A DNA stretch of 6,984 nt from Chamaesiphon sp. Its GTDB lineage: Bacteria > Cyanobacteriota > Cyanobacteriia > Cyanobacteriales > Chamaesiphonaceae. The DNA is taken from the NCBI GenBank assembly GCA_026786125.1, contig JAJAYU010000297.1, positions 1 through 6,984 on the forward strand, in the 5' to 3' direction. The translations under genes were made by a program, and so were the position numbers. Positions 1 through 5,194 of this stretch are shown here, in pieces (within the stretch, counting starts at the first letter, position 1; each line of letters opens with the position of its first letter). A model generated the notes under the pieces. That model did no database searches and had not been told where the DNA came from. It saw nothing but the letters and a program-made list of their open reading frames with translations.

Positions 1-640
1 CGCCAACAACTTCAGCATTCTCCATATCTAGATCGCAACCCATGAGGTAATCAAAATTACCTTTTTCCAGGTCAACATTACGATCAAAAGATTTACCCTT
101 TAATAAATAAACAGCCGATTCACCTTCATTGAAAGCATTATAATCGATCGCATCAAAATGCCACCAATGCCATTCCATTTTGGAATATTTACCATCCCGT
201 CCAGGAAAAGTAAAGTGCGTCCAGGCTTTGATGTTTTGATACTCACCGACTGTCTCAGTCCGATTGTCTGTCCTAAACGGAGTTGCTTCTACCTCCTCTT
301 CTAAATCTGCTCCCAGCTTGTGATTAAACACCACATCAGCATAGATGCGAATACCTGCTGTTTGGGCGGTTTTAATTGCTCGAATATACTCGTCCTTCGT
401 ACCATATTTGGTTCTGACCGAACCTTTTTGGTCAAACTCACCCAAATCGAACAGATCGTAAATTCCATAGCCTACATCCATCCCACCGCCTGTTCCCTTA
501 TAAGCGGGCGGTAGCCACAGGGATGTAATCCCAGCCTTTGCTAAGTCTTCAGCTTTTTCTGCGACCTGATTCCAGAGGCTACCATCTTCAGGACAATACC
601 AGTGGAAGTACTGCATCATCACGCCATTGGATTCAGACAT
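1..640 (-). CDS. Alpha-amylase, GH13 cytoplasmic/bacillary type, N-terminal 213 codons (3' end outside window)
   Basis: Alpha-amylases of glycoside hydrolase family 13 cleave internal alpha-1,4 bonds of starch or glycogen. No signal peptide is seen, so an intracellular role on glycogen-type substrate is inferred. The protein starts MSESNGVMMQYFHWY, which matches the N-terminus of bacillary liquefying amylases (NGTMMQYFEWY type). Other family blocks are LWLPPAYKGT (about 41-50), DVGYGIYDLFDLGEF (55-69), VRTKYGT (75-81), conserved region I DVVFNH (102-107, with the calcium-binding Asn) and DYLMGCDLDMENAEVV near 197-212. The catalytic Asp, Glu and Asp lie beyond the window edge. Relatives are close to 480-500 residues, so roughly 40% is present. 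The ATG at 640 aligns with family N-termini but has no clear Shine-Dalgarno. It lies 112 bases downstream of the response regulator on the same strand, with an inverted repeat in the leader. Confidence 0.93.
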   Translation of the reverse strand, partial: MSESNGVMMQYFHWYCPEDGSLWNQVAEKAEDLAKAGITSLWLPPAYKGTGGGMDVGYGIYDLFDLGEFDQKGSVRTKYGTKDEYIRAIKTAQTAGIRIYADVVFNHKLGADLEEEVEATPFRTDNRTETVGEYQNIKAWTHFTFPGRDGKYSKMEWHWWHFDAIDYNAFNEGESAVYLLKGKSFDRNVDLEKGNFDYLMGCDLDMENAEVVG

Positions 641-648
641 AATTAGTT

Positions 649-687
649 AAGTTGTGTTAATTGGTATTCTATACTTTACACAACTTA
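649..687 (-). promoter_or_regulatory. Inverted repeat in the alpha-amylase leader (possible operator or leader hairpin)
   Basis: AAGTTGTGTTAA (649-660) and TTTACACAACTT (676-687) are inverted copies matching at 11 of 12 positions. Their centres are 27 bases apart, 9 to 38 bases before the amylase ATG. A TATAGA that could serve as a -10 sits between the arms on the minus strand (668-673). A transcription-factor operator, or an RNA hairpin holding the amylase start region, are both possible. Function is inferred. Confidence 0.4.
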
Positions 688-736
688 GTAGATAAATTTG
701 TCTATCAAAAGAGGTAGATGTTAAACGGTTCGATCC

Positions 737-752
737 CTCTCTTTTGGGAGAG
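737..752 (-). terminator. Hairpin directly after the response-regulator stop (weak terminator candidate)
   Basis: CTCTC (737-741) and GAGAG (748-752) form a 5-bp stem with a 6-base loop touching the TAG stop of the response regulator. An alternative longer-range pair is CAAAAGAG (706-713) with CTCTTTTG (739-746). Neither is followed by a convincing U tract on the minus strand, so readthrough into the amylase gene is possible. Confidence 0.3.
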
Positions 753-1469
753 CTATTCGATTAAGCCACCTCTTAAAGCCAGCACTGCGGCATGAGTCCG
801 ATCGTCCACGCAGAGTTTATTTAAAATATGCCGAACGTGAGTTTTGACTGTGCCAACGGTAACAAATAGCTGCTCGGCAATCTGGCCATTACTACAGCCA
901 CCGACAATTAATTAGAGGATCTGGATTTCTCGATCGGTCAATCCCGCACTCCCCACAATATCGGCATAATCTCCGTCCAGCCCTTTAATTTGGGTGGTCT
1001 TTTCTTTGTCGATTACTGGTGAAAGTGTATTTTGACGGAGCTGCTGGAGCACGACACTGGCGATCGTCGGATCGATCCAAGGATTGCCGTCATGGGTCGA
1101 TCGAATGGCTTCTTCGAGTTTATCCATGTTGATATCTTTCATGCAATAAGCATCCGCTCCAGCCGCAAATGCCGCCATCACCGAGTCTTCGGTCTTGTGC
1201 ATGGTCAACATCAAAATCTTAGTTGGAATCAGGTTATCGCCCTGATTTTCCCTAAATAGGCGGATCATTTCGATCCCATCAATATCTGGTAGTCCAATAT
1301 CGACGATCGCTAGATCGGGTTTAGTGGTTTGTAATAGATTTAAACCCTGATAACCATTGGCAGCATCCCCCACCACGTCGATTCCATCGCGGTGCTGGAG
1401 AGCTGCTTTTAGCCCAATCCGGGTTAATTCATGGTCTTCAACAATCGCAATCCGAATCGGTTTTTCCAA
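753..1469 (-). pseudogene. NarL/FixJ-family response regulator interrupted by one in-frame TAA in the HTH domain
   Basis: This is a two-component response regulator: an N-terminal receiver, then a LuxR/NarL-type helix-turn-helix. Receiver residues are all present: E11-D12, phospho-acceptor D57 in VDIGLP, T89 and K111. Residues about 124-172 form a linker. The DNA-binding domain begins LTDREIQIL (177-185); codon 186 is TAA (912-914). The same frame then continues with LIVGGCSNGQIAEQLFVTVG, TVKTHVRHILNKL and VDDRTHAAVLALRGGLIE, to a TAG at 753-755. The expected residue at 186 is usually Q, and CAA to TAA is a single transition. As read, the product is a 185-residue receiver with no functional DNA-binding domain. 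The start is TTG at 1469 with an AGG seven bases upstream; an in-frame TAG lies five codons before it. No histidine kinase gene is nearby. A sequencing error or stop readthrough cannot be excluded. Confidence 0.85.
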
Positions 1470-1492
1470 AATAATACCTGTCTAAAAAAGAA

Positions 1493-1521
1493 ATTAATGC
1501 CGCAGATACATCTATTGTGAA
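1493..1521 (-). promoter_or_regulatory. Weak promoter candidate for the response regulator
   Basis: On the minus strand, TTCACA (1521-1516) and ATTAAT (1498-1493) are 17 bases apart. The latter lies about 24 bases before the TTG start. Both hexamers fit the sigma-70 consensus poorly, so this is a low-confidence reading; the gene could instead be read from upstream. Confidence 0.22.
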
Positions 1522-1536
1522 CTATTACCGTCACCG

Positions 1537-1592
1537 ATAGTGATTGGGCGAACAAAGGTCAGAGCACAAACCTTGATTCGCCCAATCACTAT
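1537..1592 (-). terminator. Perfect 16-bp inverted repeat between the exported-protein gene and the response regulator
   Basis: ATAGTGATTGGGCGAA (1537-1552) and TTCGCCCAATCACTAT (1577-1592) are exact inverted copies around a 24-base loop. Within the loop AAGGT (1555-1559) and ACCTT (1570-1574) can also pair, giving a long stem with a small internal loop. It starts 15 bases after the stop of the upstream minus-strand gene, the usual place for a terminator or mRNA-stabilising hairpin. There is no U tract on the minus strand; on the plus strand it is followed by TAATTTT. It could also be one copy of a dispersed palindromic repeat. Confidence 0.5.
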
Positions 1593-1606
1593 TAATTTTG
1601 CTAGAG

Positions 1607-1921
1607 CTACTTATTTAGTTCCAACACTTGTGCAGCTTTTTGTTCTGCTTGATATGCTTGTTCTTCAGCTTGCTCTTCTTTGTTCTCAGCCGCAATCAGT
1701 GCTTTGGGATCGCTGTTTAATTTAGCAATTTCATCGTATGCTTCCGATCGAGTGGCTGCGGGATTTGTCAATTCAAATGGTTGAATTACATCTTTGGCTG
1801 GAGTTGCAGCGTAGCTAGATGGAGAGAAATTTAGACTTGCCGTAAAAATTAAACTAGCTAGCCCAAATGCCCACAGGCTTTTTACGGATAAATTTTTGAG
1901 CGAATTCAATATTTCTTTCAT
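1607..1921 (-). CDS. Small exported protein of unknown function (104 aa)
   Basis: I do not recognise a family. The N-terminus is a classical Sec signal peptide: basic KEILNSLKNLSVK, a hydrophobic core at about 16-30 (LWAFGLASLIFTASL), and a likely cleavage after SYA (residue 38). The mature part is about 66 residues and ends in an Ala/Glu/Gln-rich stretch (76-103, EEQAEEQAYQAEQKAAQ) predicted to be a long helix or short coiled coil. There is no Cys. Location is inferred to be periplasm or thylakoid lumen. The start is supported by GGAGGAAAG ten bases upstream. It follows the dps stop by 47 bases on the same strand, so cotranscription with dps is likely. Its signal region (LNF...S-A, then AA) resembles that of the exported protein on the other side of dps. 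Confidence 0.8.
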   Translation of the reverse strand: MKEILNSLKNLSVKSLWAFGLASLIFTASLNFSPSSYAATPAKDVIQPFELTNPAATRSEAYDEIAKLNSDPKALIAAENKEEQAEEQAYQAEQKAAQVLELNK

Positions 1922-1968
1922 CTGATCTTTCCTCCAGCGATCTAAGTTTAAAATTGGATTTGGAATAG

Positions 1969-2517
1969 TTAGACTCCAGCCGGAATACCCACAGCGGAAT
2001 TACTGGGAATCTGGCCGTTAGATTGAACACCATCGCCTTCCATAAACGATCGCAGCATCCAAGCCATCGACTCATGTTGTTCCATTTGTCCAGTGAGGAA
2101 ATCAGCATTACCAGCATCGTGGAAATCTTCAGCACAGGCATCTATGGCCGATCGTAAACCGCAGATAATTGTCTCATGATCGTCCACTAGTCGAGTCACC
2201 ATTGCCGTTGCGCCGAGGATATCACCAGGATCTTCTGAAAGGGTGGAGTATTCCAAAAATCCAGCGGCGGTACCGACGGGATAGCCGCCCAACATCCGGA
2301 TTCGCTCTGCATATTCATCAACACTGAGTGAGAGAGTTTGATAGTGTTCTTCCCACAGTTTATGTAAAGTCATAAATTGTGGCCCAACGACATCCCAGTG
2401 ATATTTTTTAGTTTTAATTAGGAGGAGGTAAGCATTTGATAATGCTGCGTTCAATAACCCGATCGATCCTTGACGTTCTTGATCGGTTAGTCCGATGTTG
2501 ATTTTTCTAGTTGCCAT
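1969..2517 (-). CDS. dps: Dps-family ferritin-like DNA-binding/starvation protein (ferroxidase)
   Basis: Dps proteins form dodecameric shells that oxidise Fe(II), consuming hydrogen peroxide, and store the iron, protecting DNA and photosystems from Fenton chemistry. The protein is 182 aa, typical for the family. Ferroxidase ligands fit the family pattern: H40 in KKYHWDVVGPQF, H52 in LHKLWEEHY, E56 (often Asp), D67 and E71 in SVDEYAERIRMLGGYP. The C-terminal helix carries the hallmark QMEQHESMAWMLRSF (144-158). The N-terminal tail (ATRKINIGL) is short with two basic residues, and the C-terminal tail (163-182) is neutral and Gly/Ser/Pro-rich, so direct DNA binding is not obvious. The ATG at 2517 has only a weak, distant AGG. 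It lies 91 bases after the exported-protein gene at 2609-3058 and 47 before the one at 1607-1921. Confidence 0.95.
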   Translation of the reverse strand: MATRKINIGLTDQERQGSIGLLNAALSNAYLLLIKTKKYHWDVVGPQFMTLHKLWEEHYQTLSLSVDEYAERIRMLGGYPVGTAAGFLEYSTLSEDPGDILGATAMVTRLVDDHETIICGLRSAIDACAEDFHDAGNADFLTGQMEQHESMAWMLRSFMEGDGVQSNGQIPSNSAVGIPAGV

Positions 2518-2571
2518 GATATTTTACTTACCTATTGGTAGATATTTGAACTGGAGTAAGAGTAAATCTAA

Positions 2572-2602
2572 ATTATTACAACTACCCCATTTGATTTTGC
2601 AA
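2572..2602 (-). promoter_or_regulatory. Candidate dps promoter
   Basis: On the minus strand TTGCAA (2602-2597) is followed after 16 bases by TGTAAT (2580-2575), with an overlapping TAATAA option at 18 bases. The -10 lies about 58 bases before the dps ATG. It would give dps its own start site in addition to readthrough from the exported-protein gene that ends at 2609. Confidence 0.35.
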
Positions 2603-2608
2603 GCTCGA

Positions 2609-3058
2609 CTATTTACTGATCTTGTCGAGTGCCTTCTCTATTTTCCCTGCAATGGCGGGACCTGGTGTAGAACGATCGGCTTTGTGCATTTTGCTTGCAT
2701 CCGCCGAACCTTGAATTTCATTCAGACCATTTTTACTGCGGGCTGTAATTTCGTCAAGTCCCATCGGTGAAGAACGTTCGGCAACTTTTGCTGCTGCTGC
2801 GTCAATTTTAGGTAATTGTTCTATACCTTTGTTACCGCTACTAGATCCTTCAAGGTTCTTGCCAGTCATCACTTCGGATTTACCTTGAGCTTTTTCGCCC
2901 CAACCAAATATCGCTAAATGGGGAGTTGGTGCTACTTGCAATTGAGCAGCCAGTGCGGAAGTTGCAGTTCCAAAGTTAAGAGCTACGGCACAAATCAGAG
3001 CTGCTAAAGAAAATTGAACTGTCCGAATAGCTTGTTTGTAAAATGAAGAAATTTTCAT
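2609..3058 (-). CDS. Exported protein of unknown function (149 aa)
   Basis: I do not recognise a family. A Sec signal peptide is clear: basic MKISSFYKQAIR, hydrophobic core (about 16-30) and likely cleavage at SALAA (around residue 38). The mature part, about 111 residues, is polar and rich in Ala, Gly, Ser, Lys and Glu, without Cys or a further membrane segment, and looks largely disordered or helical. It has short stretches such as WGEKAQGKSEVMTGKNLEG (about 53-71) that faintly recall CsbD-type small stress proteins, but not enough to assign. The start is supported by AGGAGG nine bases upstream of ATG 3058. It is the first gene upstream of dps and has a long (409-base) leader region holding one copy of the shared upstream box. 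A periplasmic or lumenal stress role is inferred only from context. Confidence 0.8.
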   Translation of the reverse strand: MKISSFYKQAIRTVQFSLAALICAVALNFGTATSALAAQLQVAPTPHLAIFGWGEKAQGKSEVMTGKNLEGSSSGNKGIEQLPKIDAAAAKVAERSSPMGLDEITARSKNGLNEIQGSADASKMHKADRSTPGPAIAGKIEKALDKISK

Positions 3059-3216
3059 TGGGGCTTTCCTCCTAAGATTGGAAGTAATTTATTTTCTGTG
3101 TTGATGTCTTTAACTTACCCCGAATCGATAGTCGATTAAATCAACCTATAGTCTGAAACTTAAAAGATTTGATACCCAACATTTATACTTCTATTGACAG
3201 AGATAATTTATTTAGA

Positions 3217-3230
3217 TCATCTATCTAAAG
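3217..3230 (-). promoter_or_regulatory. Shared upstream box, copy 1 (CTTTAGATAGATGA)
   Basis: On the minus strand the 14 bases read CTTTAGATAGATGA. They differ at two positions or fewer from copies before the next two minus-strand genes. A TATAAA (3187-3182) begins 29 bases after the box and could be a -10. Its distance to the ATG at 3058 is long (about 159 bases), implying a long 5' leader. It is read as an activator or regulator site; the binding protein is unknown. Confidence 0.5.
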
Positions 3231-3306
3231 AGTGATGACTATCCTGCACATTTCCGAAAACCTTTTCGCTTTGGCGCGGGGTAAGTAGCCAGACACAATT
3301 AAATAT

Positions 3307-3400
3307 AAAATATTATGTAGGGTGGGCACTGCCCACAGTCAGGGTTTAAGCCTATTGCTATCTGACAAATATTTGTACCTACCTACTTACATAATACTTT
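3307..3400. repeat. 94-bp MITE-like element with imperfect terminal inverted repeats
   Basis: The ends, AAAATATTATGTA (3307-3319) and TACATAATACTTT (3388-3400), are inverted copies matching at 12 of 13 positions. Inside are GTGGGC-ACT-GCCCAC (3322-3336), a word of the TAGGGTGGGCA...TGCCCAC kind common in cyanobacterial genomes, and the palindrome ACAAATATTTGT (3365-3376). There is no coding capacity and no clear target-site duplication. It is either a miniature transposable element or a nested set of hairpins. Confidence 0.35.
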
Positions 3401-3438
3401 AAGAGCGATCGACACTATGATTCTTGATCGCTCTTAAA
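3398..3438 (-). terminator. 13-bp stem-loop after the small acidic protein gene
   Basis: TTTAAGAGCGATC (3398-3410) and GATCGCTCTTAAA (3426-3438) form a perfect 13-bp stem with a 15-base loop. It begins 30 bases after the stop of the 3468-3716 gene. The U tail on the minus strand is weak, but position and stem strength suit a terminator. Arms contain a HIP1-like GCGATCG. Confidence 0.6.
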
Positions 3439-3467
3439 CTACTACACTGATTCTCAATTTACTTCTG

Positions 3468-3716
3468 TTATTCTGCCTGAGTCTGCTTTGCTGGCTCTTG
3501 TTCTACCTCTGCATCGCCAGGCTTTTCATAGTACATTTCTGGTTCTACTGCGTAGTTATTTAGCAGACCTTCATTATCTATAGTTACTCCGCCCTCTATA
3601 TTTCCTTCAGGAATTTTTTTGTAGTCATCGCCTTCGCGCTCTTTTCTAGCAGCAGTTTCACCGGGGATAATATGAGCATCATAACCATCTTTTTCGATTC
3701 CAAGCTTTTCTATCAT
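3468..3716 (-). CDS. Small acidic hydrophilic protein of unknown function (82 aa)
   Basis: I do not recognise a named family. The protein has no signal peptide, no membrane segment and no Cys, so it is probably cytoplasmic. It is rich in Glu, Asp, Gly, Pro and Lys, with a net negative charge, and probably disordered, especially the tail from about residue 64 (KPGDAEVEQEPAKQTQAE). The ordered-looking blocks are MIEKLGIEKDGYDAHIIPGE (1-20) and NEGLLNNYAVEPEMYYEKPG (48-67); the aromatic, Pro-containing second block looks like a conserved motif rather than random sequence. A Shine-Dalgarno GAGGAG sits three bases before ATG 3716. It has its own promoter-like region (shared box copy 2) and its own terminator, so it appears to be a single-gene unit within the stress cluster. 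Confidence 0.75.
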   Translation of the reverse strand: MIEKLGIEKDGYDAHIIPGETAARKEREGDDYKKIPEGNIEGGVTIDNEGLLNNYAVEPEMYYEKPGDAEVEQEPAKQTQAE

Positions 3717-3742
3717 AGACTCCTCTGTGGTTTATTAATTAA

Positions 3743-3752
3743 TTTTTGCTAT
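3743..3752 (-). promoter_or_regulatory. ATAGCAAAAA element, probable -10 region of the small acidic protein gene
   Basis: On the minus strand ATAGCAAAAA (3752-3743), continued by TTAA, lies exactly 32 bases after the shared box at 3785-3798. The same element recurs at the same spacing before the outer-membrane protein gene. CATAGC would be the -10 hexamer; no -35 hexamer is seen 17 bases before it, as expected for an activator-dependent promoter. Confidence 0.45.
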
Positions 3753-3784
3753 GTTTAGAGTATAGAGCCAGCATAGATGATTAT

Positions 3785-3798
3785 TCATCTATCTTAAG
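3785..3798 (-). promoter_or_regulatory. Shared upstream box, copy 2 (CTTAAGATAGATGA)
   Basis: The minus strand reads CTTAAGATAGATGA, 69 bases before ATG 3716. If the ATAGC element is the -10, this box spans roughly -57 to -44, a typical activator position. Part of it can also pair with CTATCTAAA downstream of the outer-membrane protein gene (minus strand 3821-3813), a possible weak terminator. Confidence 0.5.
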
Positions 3799-3825
3799 TG
3801 TGAAGTTGTCAGTATTTAGATAGCA

Positions 3826-4281
3826 CTAAAATTTGTAACCAACTCCAATAGCAATGTCGGTGGAGTACTCACTCTTGAAGGGGATGATTACGCTACCTTT
3901 AAGTGTGAATCGGTCAGTTAGCCCATAATCTACACCACCAATCGCGTAGCCAGTCAAGTTGGCTCCACTGTTATTATTATCGCCAGTATATATATTTAAA
4001 CCAGCACCAACATAGGGTTCGAGTCGGTCGTCCCCATTTGTCATAAAGTCATAGGTAGCAGCAGCCCCCACTACCACCCCACCAGTGGGAAAGCGGACAC
4101 TAGGGCGAATCGAGAGATTTTGGGAGACTGGAAATCTAGAATCTATGCCAAATACTGTTGTACCGCCACCAAAAGACAATGAAGGACCAATCTGGCTGGG
4201 TTTTGTCTGTGCTTGTACTGGGCGACCAAAAGTTAAGGTAGCGATACTTAGAACTGCAACGGTAATTAATTTGATGTTCAT
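3826..4281 (-). CDS. Outer-membrane beta-barrel protein, small OmpA/opacity-like porin fold
   Basis: The 151-aa precursor has a Sec signal peptide with core ITVAVLSIATLTFG and cleavage after VQA (about residue 24). The mature 127 residues alternate polar and hydrophobic residues in repeated beta strands, for example GPSLSFGGGTTVFGIDSRF, LSIRPSVRF, VVVGAAATYDF, LEPYVGAGLNIYTG, LTGYAIGGVDYGL, FTLKGSVIIPF and TDIAIGVGYKF. The protein ends in Phe, the usual signal for Bam-dependent insertion. Size and strand number suit an eight-stranded barrel. There is no periplasmic OmpA domain. The precise role (envelope integrity, surface protein) cannot be told. ATG 4281 has a weak Shine-Dalgarno. It diverges from the GlsB-like gene across a 313-base spacer and has shared box copy 3. 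Confidence 0.85.
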   Translation of the reverse strand: MNIKLITVAVLSIATLTFGRPVQAQTKPSQIGPSLSFGGGTTVFGIDSRFPVSQNLSIRPSVRFPTGGVVVGAAATYDFMTNGDDRLEPYVGAGLNIYTGDNNNSGANLTGYAIGGVDYGLTDRFTLKGSVIIPFKSEYSTDIAIGVGYKF

Positions 4282-4304
4282 GATATTTCTGTTCAGGTTT
4301 TAAT

Positions 4305-4314
4305 TTTTTGCTAT
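4305..4314 (-). promoter_or_regulatory. ATAGCAAAAA element, probable -10 region of the outer-membrane protein gene
   Basis: On the minus strand ATAGCAAAAA (4314-4305) lies 32 bases after shared box copy 3 and about 24 bases before ATG 4281. TATAGC would be the -10 hexamer. A good -35 hexamer is not visible. Confidence 0.45.
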
Positions 4315-4346
4315 AAATCAAGTCTAAAACTTAAAACCATCGATCT

Positions 4347-4360
4347 TCATCTGTCTAAAG
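4347..4360 (-). promoter_or_regulatory. Shared upstream box, copy 3 (CTTTAGACAGATGA)
   Basis: The minus strand reads CTTTAGACAGATGA, 66 bases before ATG 4281. It differs from copy 1 by one base and from copy 2 by two. Its spacing to the downstream ATAGCAAAAA is identical to that of copy 2, although the 32 bases between differ, so this is not a simple recent duplication. Confidence 0.5.
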
Positions 4361-4594
4361 TATGGATATAGATCGTTACTTTAGTCCTAATATCGAAGTT
4401 GATACTTCATGACAGCTTACATATCTATCGATCAAGGTTGCGATCTGGAGCTATTACTTTTGATTTTGATTCATTACCTCATTTGGGAGATTCACTGTCC
4501 GAGCTAACCGCATATGCTGGTGGTATGGAAGCGAAAAGATAGCAGTCATTGCTCAATCTTCTTCTATCAATCAATAATTTAATGGAGCTTATTT

Positions 4595-4861
4595 ATGAAC
4601 CTCATCGCGTGGACAGTTCTCGGTTTATTATCTGGCGCAATCGCTAAAGCTATTTACCCTGGTAGCCAAGGTGGGGGCATTTTATCAACAATTGTCTTGG
4701 GGATCGTCGGTGCCTTCGTTGGCGGTAGTTTATACAGTCTAATTACGACGGGAAGTATTCAACTTGCTGCCACGAGCTTGAGTATTCCGGGGCTAGCGAT
4801 CTCCGTATTGGGCGCAATAGTAGCAATCTATCTCTGGGGTCTAATGGCACGTAATGCCTAG
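4595..4861 (+). CDS. GlsB/YeaQ/YmgE-family stress-response membrane protein
   Basis: This small integral membrane protein belongs to the transglycosylase-associated (GlsB/YeaQ/YmgE) family, usually induced by general stress; its biochemical role is not established. The 88 residues form three hydrophobic segments: about 3-20 (LIAWTVLGLLSGAIAKAI), 29-50 (ILSTIVLGIVGAFVGGSLY) and 63-85. The family signature is visible in the first segment (LGLLSGAIAK), the YPGSQGGG loop and the GIVGAFVGG segment. Length matches the family norm of about 80-90. GGAG lies seven bases before ATG 4595. It is the first gene of the rightward arm and is followed by a 10-bp hairpin and then nblA. Confidence 0.92.
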   Translation: MNLIAWTVLGLLSGAIAKAIYPGSQGGGILSTIVLGIVGAFVGGSLYSLITTGSIQLAATSLSIPGLAISVLGAIVAIYLWGLMARNA

Positions 4862-4876
4862 TAGTGATAGCAGATT

Positions 4877-4906
4877 TTAGACATCTTGTAATACTTAGAT
4901 GTCTAA
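4877..4906 (+). terminator. 10-bp hairpin between the GlsB-like gene and nblA
   Basis: TTAGACATCT (4877-4886) and AGATGTCTAA (4897-4906) pair perfectly around a 10-base loop. It lies 16 bases after the GlsB-like stop and 44 before the nblA start. No U tract follows on the plus strand. It may end the GlsB-like transcript, or it could act as an operator or leader structure for nblA. Confidence 0.45.
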
Positions 4907-4949
4907 GTAGCTCAAGTCGAAAAAAATATTACCAATTTGGAGTCAGATT

Positions 4950-5123
4950 ATGTCACCAGAATGCTTTGAACTATCGATGGAACAGCAATTTAATATCCGG
5001 ACAATTGAGCTAAATACACTCAATCTTTCACCAGAGCAGCTTCGGGAATTATTTGTCGAAATATCTAGGCAGTTAATAGTCAAAGATAATGTCATCCGTC
5101 ATCTGATGAAGAATGGCTTCTAG
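4950..5123 (+). CDS. nblA: NblA-family phycobilisome degradation protein (57 aa)
   Basis: NblA is a small adaptor that binds phycobiliproteins and the ClpC chaperone, triggering breakdown of the phycobilisome antenna during nitrogen or sulphur starvation and high light. The sequence fits the family: FELSMEQQFNIRTIE (6-20), then SPEQLRELFVEISRQLIVKD (27-46) and a C-terminal VIRHLMKNGF, giving the two-helix hairpin of about 55-65 residues. The L-x-K pair near the C-terminus (L52, K54) sits where residues important for phycobiliprotein binding have been reported. ATG 4950 has GGAG seven bases upstream, and TAG is at 5121. It lies between the GlsB-like and DUF2949 genes on the same strand and is easily missed because of its size. 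Starvation-inducible expression is inferred from the family. Confidence 0.92.
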   Translation: MSPECFELSMEQQFNIRTIELNTLNLSPEQLRELFVEISRQLIVKDNVIRHLMKNGF

Positions 5124-5170
5124 ATCTAATTGCTCTAGTGAATAGTCTCATCACTAAATTAGCACATCTA
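5121..5170 (+). terminator. Bulged stem-loop between nblA and the DUF2949 gene
   Basis: Three short helices stack around a 9-base loop: TAGAT/ATCTA (5121-5125, 5166-5170), CTAATT/AATTAG (5126-5131, 5157-5162) and TAGTGA/TCACTA (5136-5141, 5151-5156). The nblA stop codon lies in the base. AAATTTAC follows. It may be a terminator, an attenuator, or a processing or stability element that lets nblA transcript accumulate separately. Confidence 0.4.
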
Positions 5171-5194
5171 AATTTACAAAGGAATTAAAACCCC

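Larger units (their letters stand above)
3059..3467. other. Gene-free spacer, 409 bases: promoter region plus repeat-like DNA
   Basis: No convincing gene is seen on either strand. The part next to 3058 holds the leader of the exported-protein gene, with a small palindrome AATCGA-TAG-TCGATT (3123-3137) and a shared box at 3217-3230. The distal part holds a 94-base element with inverted ends (3307-3400) containing the GTGGGC-ACT-GCCCAC hairpin, and then a 13-bp stem-loop (3398-3438) that ends the next gene. Confidence 0.7.
4282..4594. other. Divergent intergenic region, 313 bases
   Basis: It separates the leftward and rightward arms and must contain promoters for both. The left part holds the leader and shared box of the outer-membrane protein gene. 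The middle has a small hairpin GAAGT-TGAT-ACTTC (4395-4408). The right part ends with the GlsB-like ribosome site GGAG. A 32-codon open frame at 4409 has no ribosome site and looks random. No other gene or RNA is recognised. Confidence 0.6.

Noticed and set aside
912..914. Programmed stop readthrough (selenocysteine or pyrrolysine type) in the response regulator
   Set aside because: The codon is TAA, not TGA or TAG, and no recoding structure is evident; mutation or error is simpler.
1854..2141. 95-codon open frame overlapping dps in another frame
   Set aside because: Shadow of dps and of the next gene's signal region; no family features.
3235..3288. 17-codon open frame (MTILHISENLFALARGK)
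   Set aside because: Very short, no ribosome site, lies in a spacer with promoter and repeat features; likely chance.
4409..4507. 32-codon open frame in the divergent spacer
   Set aside because: No ribosome site, composition of translated AT-rich spacer, no recognisable motif.
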